This document shows positions 23,492 to 34,260 of a DNA stretch of 64,000 nt, piece by piece. A program made the translations under genes and the position numbers. Under the pieces are notes generated by a model. That model ran no database searches, had not been told where the DNA came from, and saw only the letters and a program-made list of their open reading frames with translations. The first letter of the stretch is position 1; each line of letters starts with the position of its first letter. This DNA is from Lyophyllum atratum (taxonomy: Eukaryota; Basidiomycota; Agaricomycetes; Agaricales; Lyophyllaceae). The stretch is from NCBI GenBank assembly GCA_014905825.1, contig JACGCN010000006.1, positions 372,001 through 436,000 of the forward strand, given 5' to 3'.

Positions 23492-25031
23492 ATGAAGGCC
23501 CTACACCCCCGTGCCGCCCCCAACAATAGCCTCCTCCAGCCATGGCAAGCCGCCTCCTGGATCTGGCTACCCTCCGGCATCGATCAGCAAGAGCCACCCG
23601 GCGACTGCGCTTTCCGCACGACCTACGTACCCTCAGGTCCGAGTCGTGCCGCCGTCTCCGCCAACGTCCTCATCACGGCCGACGACTACTTCACCCTCTT
23701 CGTCAACGGGCAGGAAATCGGCGGGACGAGAACCCCAGCGAACGACGGACAGACGGTGTGGGCGACGGCGATCGGTTACGCCGTAACGCTGAACACTAAG
23801 GGGGTGGCGCCTGTGGTGTTCGCTGTGCGTGCGACTAACGCTGCGCAGGGCGCTGCTGGGCTTCTCGTTGCCATCCAGTTAAACCTCGCAGACGGCTCTA
23901 CTGCCACGATATCCACGGGGACGAGTAATTGGCGTGCTACGAATGATATTCCTCAGAATTTCGCATCGCCCGATGCTAACGATTCTGGATGGTCGTCCAC
24001 GGCGGTGATTGAGAAGAACGGCGGTGATGCGCCTTGGGGTGGTGTGGTGGTACCCTCTGACCTCACAACCGTGGCACTGAAACCCGCCCCTGCACCGTCT
24101 GGCACGACGAAGTCGAATACACCTAACGGCCCGACTACAGCCCCACAAGGCACAACTATCATCGTGGCTACAACCGTCGTGACAGGCGCCGACGGAAGCA
24201 CACACACAATCACGAGTACGAGCACGAACACGAGCCCCAGCGCGACACAGGATGCGGGTGGTGTGCCGCAGCTCACACCACTTGTGCTGAAACCGCCCTC
24301 GCACGCGACAGAAAACGGTGGCACGAGCACGAGCACGCTTGCCGGTGGTGCTGGTGCTGCAAATGGAGGGACGGCTTCAGCTCAGTCGAAGCCACCAGTC
24401 GGTGCCATTGTAGGAGGCATAATAGGGGGCCTCGTCCTTTTCTTGCTCTTGCTGGCGCTTCTTCTACATCACCGGAAACGTAGCCATGGGGCGTTCACAC
24501 CTGCCGCCGCCTCCGAAAGTATGCATCAAAGTACGTGTCTCGCTGCTCGCCACTAATCTTCATCCTAACGTATTGCCCACAGTACGCACCGCTGCTACCA
24601 TTGCCCCATCCTCCGCCCGTTCTCCATCATCAGCCCCATCCCCCTTGACAACACCATCCTCACTAGTACCCCACCTCCAACCCACCCCCTTCACGCTGCG
24701 AGTCCAAAACGACGACGGCCTGCGCTCCACCTCGCACCACGAAAAAGCCGGAATAATAACACCAAAGTGGGAACCATACGGAGGTGCTAGAACCCCGGAG
24801 CACGAACGGACGACAGGCGAGCTCGGTGTGACGATGAGCAGGCTGCATGAGCTCGCGGAGGAGCTGAACCGGGGGCTGGCGGAGCAGGGACCGGATACAC
24901 CGAGGTTGATGCTGGTTTCGGGGCGGGATGCGGGGTTGGTGGGGGCGGGTTCGACGGAGGGGAGTGTGCGGGACCAGGGCTGGGAGAGCGAGATGGGGCC
25001 TCCGGCATATGATGGAAGACGAGGTCCTTGA
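23492..25031 (+). CDS. Membrane-anchored protein with galactose-binding-like domain
   Basis: Two exons: 23492-24530 and 24583-25031 (495 aa). Residues about 20-200 resemble the galactose-binding-like beta-sandwich found in front of bacterial rhamnosidases: ASWIWLPSG at the start, VLITADDYFTLFVNG in the middle, and ANDSGWSSTAVI near the end. A Thr/Ser/Gly-rich stalk follows. Then comes one strong transmembrane segment (GAIVGGIIGGLVLFLLLLALLL, about 304-326) with a basic stop-transfer HHRKR, and a disordered tail of about 150 residues. No N-terminal signal peptide is visible, so either insertion is unconventional or a first exon was missed. Cell-surface carbohydrate binding is inference. Confidence 0.6.
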
Positions 25032-25664
25032 TACTGTATTCTGTGAGAATGTGTTTTTAATACTTATTACACTCTTTTAACCTTGTTTCTTGTATTGGAT
25101 ACGGTGGTATATATGTACCGCATATCTTATTATTCTTCGCCACGGAAACTAATGTACTCATAGACCACATATTGGTATACATTCTTTACTTGTGTTGCTT
25201 CACATCCTCGTTATGTGGTCACTTGATGACCCCGAAACCACGGTCTTGTGTCAATGTGTCATACTCATATTCATTACTTACAACACGCCGCGCTTTTACT
25301 TGAATTGCGGACTCGTTGCTTGAGCTTGAGCATTCTTGCGGTCTGTCTTCAAACTTCCGACTCGAGAAGTTGATCCTTTGATCTACAGCCCGCTTTCCGT
25401 AGGACATCATGAATCAATTGCACGGTGATTTCTATAGGCCCCTTGTCGAAGATGTAAGATTAGGAGATAGAGTATAAAAACTGCACAATAATGAGTACGG
25501 ATTCTTCGCCGCGCGCCGCTCCCATACGGGTCTGATGCGCGTCACAGCTGATTGGTGTACATATGTAGAGACGTGTTCGAGATCATGTTCAGTGTGCAAT
25601 CGTGACGCAAGTCTTCAACCTGCTGGACGAGGTATACACAAACTCGATTTGAGCTCGATCCGGT
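25032..25664. other. Intergenic sequence between convergent genes
   Basis: AT-rich 3' flanks of the membrane protein (plus) and the NLR gene (minus). No gene seen. Confidence 0.4.
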
Positions 25665-28600
25665 TCAAGTGTAGAGAGGTGGTCGAAAATCTACATAAAG
25701 TCCTTCCAGGGAGTTTAACTCCGCATCGGTGGGCACCAGCAGCGGGTCCTCAAGCGCACGGATAAAGAATTGGCAACATAACATGCCATGGTCTTTCATG
25801 GAACTCTGAATAGCACCATAATACTTCATCGCTTCCGTGAAAGCGCTTTGTGCATCTGCCTTCTGGTCCAATATTGTCCAGGTGCGTCCTATATACTCTA
25901 GAGTTTGAGCGATATCCCAAGGTCGACCATATGACTTGTTCTGCTCGAGACATTGTATCAACGTTTTGAGGGCGCCTGAGTAGTCGCCTTTCAAAAATAA
26001 TATCAACCCAAGAATCCGTGTTGCGTCGCCAGCGTAATGTCCCAGGCGCTTGTATTCTTCCACTGCGGATGTTGCTGATGCAAGAGCGTCATCAAATTGT
26101 AGGGCCCACGTGTAAACCTGTGCGAGGAAGTACGAGCAGTTTGCGTGGTTCAGCGGGTCTACGTGTTCTTGGAACATTGTCCTTGCCCGAATGAGGAATG
26201 CAATGCCTTCTTCATGGGACCCGTTCTGCGCATGTAAGGCTCCTATGTAATGCAGGCTGAGAGCGATACCACGGGTATCCTTGAGCTTTTCGAAGGTGGA
26301 TTTTGCTTCCTCTGCCATTCTGAGGAGACTGTCCGTGTCTTGTTCTGTTTCGTCCGTGTACACGTCAAGGACATCCAACAAAGACTGAGCGGCCCGCCTT
26401 TCGTCGGGTATCGAGAGATACGTCTGGCGTGAAAGGTTATGTTGGTTGATAGCATCGCTGAGGCGGTCAAGCACCCGGAGGGTTTTCCCATAACAGTCTA
26501 GGACGTCACCAAGGAGTTCCCGGCAATTCTCTAAACGCAGTGCAAGCTTCACTGTGTGCTCAATAACCTCCAATCGTGGTCTCGTCGACAGTTGATGCCG
26601 TGCCAATACGAGAAGCGCTTCAATCAAACTGGGTTCGGGATCCATGGGGTACAGAAGCATCGATTGCAGATTCGCTTCCTCCAAGGAAAGCGCTGCGGCA
26701 TGGTCCTTGAAGAGTTCTTCGCCAGGAGATGAGTTGTGCTGCTTCAGGAAGTCGCATGCCGCTCTGATCGTCGTTATGCGAACCTCATCAGGGAAGCGGG
26801 AAGGGTGAAGGATGTAAGATCTAATGACTGGGAGAACGAAGTAGTTCATCTCCCGCCTCTTTACCAGGGCCGTCTCCCGGAGAACCCGCAGCGCGCCCGT
26901 CAGGTTCGACATACTGCGCGCCCACCACTTCCGAAGAGCGTCGTACGTGGTGCCAATAGGAAGCATGGCCAGAGTAGTAAGGAGTTGGTAAGCTTCTGGG
27001 TGTCGGCGCATGGACGGGCTGTCAACGGACAGACTTATGCAAATATCCATGCTAAGCTTGGAATCTGAACCCTGCTCCAGCATTGCTGTGCCGGACCTTT
27101 TGTAATCATTAATGAGATCGTCTGCCTTTAACCCTGTCATCGTCCCAATGGTGGCCATCAAAGTGATTGCCAATGGCATGTGTCCCACCAGTTGGAGCAG
27201 CTCCGGGACCTTTGAATCATCACTACCTTCTGTGTAGATATCAGAATAGATTTGGCGGGAAGAGTCTTCATCAACAGCTTCAAGATCAAATGCGGACCAC
27301 CGGATTCCAGTACAGGGTGGGATAGAGGATCTCATGGTGATGAACACAGCAACATGAGCTATCTGTTCGATTTCGTAGAGGATCTGCTCTATCTCTGACC
27401 GGCTTCCGTCTACGTTCCACGGCGTCTCGAAGTTATCGAGTAAGAGGACAAGGGGCTCCGTAGATGATTTGAGCTCAGACAGGATATCGCCGAGAGTATT
27501 TCCTGTACTCTGCCGTGTTCCCAGCGAGGAGTAGAGAGTATCAAGGAGAAGAGAAACGGACGTTGCCTTGACACAAGGCACCCAGATCTGGTTTCTATCA
27601 GGAAAACACTCCTTCATCTCGTGGTGTGCCATGGCGGCAAGGGCGGTGGACGTCTTACCCATCCCACCGGGTCCGAGAAGACAGACACGGGGCCTTTTAT
27701 GGCCTTCCGAAACAACCGTTAGCGTACGTACAAGCTCCGTTACGACGGTATCGCGACCGTGGAAGATGCTCGTATTGGCAGGCATGACACTGCGCGATTG
27801 ATGTCGCGATGAGGAAGTAATCGGCAGACGCTCGTCCAAAATCGCCTTTACGACGTTCATCGTTACTACAATATTGTCCAGAGACTCCTGGTGGCTAGCA
27901 TGGAAAGCGAGTATTTGCTGCTGCAAATGATCCATGACGTTTGTGTCATTGATCTGGCGTGCAAGCTTCAAAACAAGATGGTTAGCACGTAACTCAGCTA
28001 TATTCATAATGATTGAGGTCTTACGCTGAAGCTTTCCAGAGCATTTTCCAAGCGACCGACACACCTTCTGACCTTATCTTCATTGAAGCTTCGGAATAAG
28101 ATCGTAAGAAGGGCATGCTGGGACGAAATTTCGTCAAGCTTCGTTTGAATATATCTCAGATCACTGGAGACGATATCTAAATATGTCACAGAAACTGCGA
28201 AGAGAGCCGTACCTCTCAAGAGATATGATATCTTGTTTTAGCTTCTCCTGAATTTCGTCCCCCTTCTTCCCCTTCAGCTCGCTCACTAGGATGGTTACCA
28301 GTGTCTTGATGCGTAACTTTAGCTCCTCTGCACGCTCTAAAGTCGCATGGCTTTCCTACAACAAGAAGCGATCATCAGAATGGCCCACCCTGCGGACCTT
28401 CAGAGTTACCTCGCAGGCTTGGATGAGGCCCGTCGCAATTTTCACGGCGGCACCGACCCCAGGAACAGGAATTTGGTCGGCCACAGCCTGAAGCACCTTG
28501 AGAAATTCTTTGCCGGCCTCACCAGCATATTGGCTACGAGTTGGCTTTCCGATTCCGCCATCGTCCGGCGCTTGCCTGGCTACCTGGGCGTGAACCTGCC

Positions 28601-28670
28601 AAATGGCGTCTTCAGTACAGTATATGAAGAGAATCTGGTATGAAAGAGACCTTCCGCAATCGTTCCTCAT
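25665..28670 (-). CDS. Fungal NLR: HeLo/MLKL-like bundle, NB-ARC ATPase, TPR repeats
   Basis: An intracellular STAND receptor of the kind that controls regulated cell death or recognition in fungi. Four exons: 28670-28410, 28355-28213, 28163-28025, 27965-25665 (947 aa). After a short leader comes a helical segment AVADQIPVPGVGAAVKIA, then a charged region (ERAEELKLRIKTLV, KLDEISSQHALLTILFRSF) typical of the HeLo/MLKL-like N-terminal bundle of basidiomycete NLRs. The NB-ARC P-loop is GPGGMGKT (about residue 279), Walker B is LVLLLDNFE (about 355), and GHMPLAITLMA fits the GxP motif. Roughly residues 600-900 are TPR-like helical repeats. The start is uncertain because an upstream exon could exist; domain content is clear. 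The ligand is unknown. Confidence 0.8.
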
Positions 28671-29550
28671 CTTCGGCGTTGGCAAGCGAATATGGAAGGC
28701 AGAACGCGGGCATCGTTCAGAAGCAAAGTCACTGTAATTATCTCCGAACTTGCTCGTGTACACCTCATGTCAGGGGACAAAGATCACGACCATGAACATC
28801 CTGCACAGCCTCTGCCCCGGTCCCTGCCCTGTCAACAAGTCCCTAAACTTAAAACAAACAAAAATTGCGGCCACGATGAGCACCAGCGGGACGTGACTTC
28901 GAACTACCTACCTATCTCGTCCCCATCTTCACATTCGCTGTTTGGGCTGAATTCGGAGGTGTTGGTGGTTCATAAGTTTGTCTCCACAGATTCCTCCGAC
29001 TCAGAGTTATGACTTCAAGGGGTGGAAAAATGCCCACGTATTTGGCGATGTGGCTTTAGTCAAATAAAGTTGAACTATGATGGAGGCATATTGTGGAGAA
29101 GACTCAAGACTCAAGAGGCTTCAGGGAAGACTCCGAAGAAGTGTGCCAGGATAAGATATACTGCCCTAGAAATTCTTGAACCCTTGCTCTTTAGACTGGA
29201 GAGGATGACAGTGGGATGCCAAAGCTAGCTCGGGAGAATCGTTCAGAATCATTCATTCTCATAAGCAGCCTGAAGCTCCCTAATGGAGCCCTCAGCCCCA
29301 AAGACTAACGACAATACATACAACAGAGGATCCACCGCAGTAAGCAGTACGTAACACAGAAAGACGCAACGCAAAAACGAGGCACAAGAACAACAACACA
29401 CAGCACGTCCTAAGACCGCTCATGTGTACTCATAAAAATACCAGAGAAACGAGGAGGAGGAATGCGAGAAAGAAAATAACAACCCGAGTAACGTACAAGC
29501 ACAAAATAATCGTACCACAACAATAATCCATCCATTTCACATCCCTTCAT
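28671..29550. other. Intergenic sequence
   Basis: No supported gene. The part from 29290 is A-rich and probably includes the 3' untranslated region of the next minus-strand gene; the left part is the NLR promoter side. Confidence 0.35.
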
Positions 29551-32500
29551 CTAACTCATATGCTCCCAAGCCTGCCTGGGCGGCGTAATGGACAGTCTCC
29601 CAAGCAGCTTCCTCTGGCGCAGGTTCTTGACCTCGGTGTTGATGAGGTCACGCAAGCGTTCGAGATCGAGGCTCCGTTCGCCGCGCGAACCCATGAGGAT
29701 GTTGCGCCAAATGCCCGCAGCCGCTACCGAGTTGTCGATGGGCAGTTGCGTGGGCCTGTGCAGGCGTACCATCTTTTGTTCGAGGTGGTCTGGGCTGGGG
29801 TAGTTTGCGTTGGGCCAAGCAATCCGGATGGCGAACCACCAACCAAGTGGCTGTGCATATAGATGTGAGTATGGGGACGCTGGTTTCACGATGACACAAA
29901 CTTACACGTCCGTCCATCAGCGTCCGTCCAGAGTATGAGTCGTAGGTCATGAGTGTACCATCAGGCAAAGAGTACCTGTAAATAATTCGATTAGAGAAGT
30001 TGAAAGCAGCAGTGGTGCAAGTACGCACCGATGAACGACCCAATGATCCGCCTCCGACCTATGCTTCGCCAGCACAACCAAAAGCCTCGGCATCCCAGGC
30101 AGCCCGAACGGGCTCCACAAATCCCTCAACATACCACACGCATTCCCATGCTGCCCATTATACACCGCATTGCTAATCGCATCCGCCATATTCGGCGGGA
30201 CGAACAACCGATCCACGATGCCGGGCGGGTTATCCGTAAGCCTCGCACGCACATACCGCTTATACGTCTGCGTCGACCAGATACTCAGCGCAACCTCGTC
30301 AACCTGCTGCCCGCGCGTCGTGCTGTTCAGCGCCTGGTCGAGCTCGCTCTGCGGCCAGATGACAGCCCACGACAAAAGGCGCGAGTGGATACGCTGCCAC
30401 GGCGACAGCTGCGGCTGCTGATGCTGCACCTCCTGCCCATAGTCATGCGCACTCCACGGGCCCTGGGGCGTGGTAATCACGCCCCCAGCCGGAACACCCT
30501 CTTCCTCCGCATCCTCATCTTCCTCCGGCAGCGCAGGCAGCGGCGGGGAATGCGAACCCTCCCTCTCCCCATACGCCCCTCCATTTGTATCGGGGATAGT
30601 CGGCACGCCCCTATGCTCATCATCGTCCTCCTCATCAGGGTCCCCAAGATCATGCTCCCTCGCAACTTCCCACGTATGATGCGAGCGCCCCGACTGGCTG
30701 CCCGGCGCCCGCTGACGCAGGCGGTACAGCTCCTCCTCAAGATACTGCTGCCCAGGCGAGTCATCACGATCATCGCCCGTACCCTGGCCATACGCACTCC
30801 GGCCCAACGAGCGCGTCTCCCCGTCCGTCGGCAGCGCACGCTCCCGTCCCTCGGTCATCTGGTCGAACTCGTCATCATCCTCGTCGTCCTCGTGCCGGTG
30901 GTGCTGGTCGATGGTCATTTCACTTTGCGCGCCTTGGAACATGGAGTCGGCGGCGGTGCCTGTGGGCTGGGTCTGGAGGTGCACGGTTTGTGTCAGGGGT
31001 GTGCGGGAGTACTCGTCGCCTTCGTAGGCGAAGCGGGAGTCGTTGGCGCCGTTTAAGGAGCGATTGGACGGGCGGAGGTTCTCAATTTTGGGCCCCAAGC
31101 TCTCGATGCGTTGCTGCATGAGAACCAGCTCGCGTTTGATGTCAGATGCCCACTGAGGTGGATCCTATGAATTGGAGATAGGTCAGTGTCAGCAGCCTTG
31201 GAGCGGCAACGGTACGTACGTCTGGGTTGTATTGACTAGGAGGGTTATGGTCATAGTGTGCTTTCTTATACTGTCTGAGTGACTAAACAGACACCGAAAT
31301 CAACATGGATCAGATATCCGACCGCAGAGATACGCACCTCATGGTCATGCTTCATCCCCAGCTTCTTCACGCGCTGCACCACCGCCTTCCTCAACGCCTT
31401 CTTCACAACATCATGCGCATTCGGGTCGCTCTCCTGGTGCAGCAAGACACAAAGCTCGTGATCATGGAAATGGTTCGCGACGCCCGGCTCCAGTGGCTCG
31501 GCGTAGTACGACGTGCGCGGGGTCGCAGCCAACGCCATCTGCACGATCCTCGCCTGCATGTCCAACTCATCAGGCGAGCGCGCCCGGGGCGTCGCATCCC
31601 CATCCCTTGTCTGGTCCGCATGCACGTACTCATGATGCGATGGCTCGATGGTACGCCTGGAGCTAGCAGCAGAGGCGGGCCTCGGAGACGCTCGCGAGGC
31701 CACGGCCTGGCTGTCGCCATTGATCTGGGGCTGCGGCGGTCCCTGCGAGGGGGACTTGCTGATCTGGGAAGGGGCCTTGGAGCGATTTGACGGCACGACG
31801 GAGGGCGATTTCTCGTCTTCCTCTGGGATCACCACCGCACGCCCCCGTATGGCAGCATGCAGCAGATCTTCCGTGGTTGGAGCGTGGCGATACGGGGAGA
31901 AGGGCCGGCTTTGGTGGCCGCCCGACATGACTGAACCAGGGCCTGGCGAACGCGCTGTCATGGCGCATGATCAGATCGGAAACGAAGATTAGATGGATCG
32001 TTTACATACCTGCACCGTTATAATACTGCTGCCGAGATCCGCTACGCGAAGGAAGGTCGGCGTTCGCCGGGTCGGTTGAGGACTTGGTGTTCTTGCGCGA
32101 AGGCGTCTTAGAAGGTGATTGGGGGACGCGTGCCTGGGATGGGGAGTCGGAAGGCGAGATAGAAGCTGCCTTGGATCGGATCGGGGGAGATTTTGCCCGT
32201 GATACAGGCGACATGGGCTCGTCATCACCTATTCTACTCTCGGGTAATGCGGGATAGGCAGTACCCTGCTCTGTAGCGCGAGTCTTAGTGGTGAGGCGCG
32301 ACCGAGCCGACATGGGCGACATGGCGCGCTCCTTCCCATTTTGAACACGGGATTGGGTTTTAGGAGACTGCAGAAATATTGATATACGTTGATGACGAAG
32401 CACGACCGGAGGATACTCACCATTGGCTCGTCGCGTCTATTCAAGTCTGTATTTGTTCCCCTCGGAGACATTGCAAACTCGGAAGGGGGTAGAGGAACTC

Positions 32501-33357
32501 TGGCTGCTGGGTAAGCAGATTGGCCGCCATCAGTCAGTCCCGTGGCGTTCCGTTCTGCTTCCCCATTCCAAGGGCCTTGGGAGGGCGTTTTGCCTTGACC
32601 GTTAGTCCAGGTAGGCTACACTGCTGGTCAGTATACAATCACCTTCCAAGAAAGACGGCACATACGTTCCAGGTGTTTGCAAAGGGGTTGTTGGATGCCG
32701 GAGCATGGTCATCTGTGGGTAGGGGACCGAAGTTCCCGAAGGAGGGTCCTGAATCGTAAGACTCGTACTTTGGGCCAGGAGGGTCATGGGGACCGGGTTC
32801 TCTCTGTGAGGGGGGTCAAACGAGTCCATGTAGATGTTATAGACCACTCACGACAGGAAGGATTGTGTCCCCAGCTTCTGACCTACGCCCCTCCTGAATA
32901 TTCGAGTCGGCATCGTCGTTGTCATCATTATGTATGGCCTTTCCGCCATTTCGGTTCGTATAGCTCATCGGTGAATTTGCAAGGTCTAGCAAGGCTTCGC
33001 TGGTCTTGCTTCGTGGGGCTGGAGAGAGGACGCCAGAGATGACGCCAGGGGAGCGAACGCGAGGAGAGCCAGCCCTGCTTCGGAATTCAGAGGGGTCGAC
33101 AACGGAGCGGGGAGGAGTATTGTCCGGTTCGTCGCCCTCTCTGGACATGCCTTCAAGATATTGGAGAACTGCAATGGAAGCTCAGCATGCATGGTCTGGG
33201 TGGCGCTCCGTTGTGAGGCATCTACCTTTCTCGTTTGGGGCTGTGCGAACAGTTCGTCAGCAGCTGCAGAGATTCTTGCAATCATGCCACTCCTACCTGG
33301 GGTTGAAGACCGAAGAAGAAAGGGAGTAAGAACTTCTCCTTTGCCTGCTGCAGCCAT
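29551..33357 (-). CDS. Large disordered protein ending in a Ulp1/C48-like domain without the catalytic Cys
   Basis: Eleven exons: 33357-33297, 33240-33226, 33168-32852, 32803-32666, 32615-32421, 32367-32010, 31954-31338, 31270-31220, 31164-30029, 29975-29906, 29850-29551 (1085 aa). About 850 residues are disordered, Ser/Pro-rich and acidic, with helical stretches (KKALRKAVVQRVKKL; DIKRELVLMQQRIESL). The last 200 residues look folded. They run from QSELDQALNSTTRGQQVDEV through FVPPNMADAI to DHWVVHRYSLPDGTLMTYDS, then RPTQLPIDNSVAAAGIWRNI. That order (HW; YDS about 16 residues on; Q; N-x-G turn) parallels the His, Asp and oxyanion Gln of Ulp1/SENP peptidases. The position of the nucleophile is Ala, and the last exon has no Cys. 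The 15-nt second exon restores the frame. The function is unknown; a SUMO- or ubiquitin-like binding role is inference. Confidence 0.7.
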
Positions 33358-34260
33358 TGGAGTCGGTGAAATTGGGTAACGCGCGGATTAATGGAGTTGT
33401 GAGGTGGCACAGGGGAAATAATTGCAATAGCGGGTGGTGGTCGTCAAAGTAAGGATTGATATAAGAATAAGAGGCAGGGAGATATCGCAGGGAGGTCAAT
33501 AGAAGGGCAATCGCTGGGGAACCCAGACTACAAGCAGCCGAGATTGGTGGAGAAATCAACCACACCCAAATATGCACAAACTCGTGATTCAACCGGAACT
33601 GACGGGGATAACTTCCTCTTCACCACCACCCTTATTCCCAGTTCATGTACTGGAGTACATGGCTGAGCGCAATCTCGGGGGTAGAAAGTCAACGATAATC
33701 GCTGTAAGAGAGCCCATCTTGTCGAAGCCAGAAACTTGCCTTGTACTCGAGTACAATATACCATCATGCCAATCAGGCTTCGCACAACCAGCTTCAATAT
33801 AAGTACAAGTCACGTAGCATCCATGCACACGTATGCATAAGGTATGCCAGGGGTACCTTGAACGTTGAACATAGTTGCTTTGTTTAGTAAAATTCTTCCC
33901 CAATTGAGAACGATCGAAATGTTTTTGGTGTACGAGTAGATATAGATCTGAGACCTCTAAAACAGGAAGGTCTCTGCAACGGAAGCAAAACAGAGGTTGC
34001 ATACCTAGATTTCTCGGCCACGGAATACTGCCAGCCTCGTAGTTGCATGTTAGCAGCAACAGGGCACAGCGGGGTCAAGGACATGCCGTAGCCCTTCCTG
34101 GACTCGGCCAGACGCTGCCAGCGTCCAGTGCATGATAGTATCCCTATCTTTCTGCAGCTCAAGTCTCTGCATTTCGTGAACCTTTGGCAAGAAAGCTTCG
34201 CCCTAGCTGTCTTATATAGAGACGGGCTCATCGGGCGCTCGAGGACTTTCCCAACCAGGT
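33358..34260. other. Intergenic sequence
   Basis: Promoter side of the preceding minus-strand gene and 3' flank of the next one. Two open frames of about 140 codons on the minus strand are not recognisable and lack a plausible start context. Confidence 0.35.

Noticed and set aside
12670..25031. Biosynthetic or CAZyme gene cluster
   Set aside because: Only the two GH43 genes are related. Neighbours are replication, mitochondrial and surface-protein genes with no shared pathway.
30031..31056. 341-codon plus-strand open frame
   Set aside because: It is antisense to the well-supported pseudoprotease gene, and its Arg/Pro-rich composition is the expected mirror of that gene.
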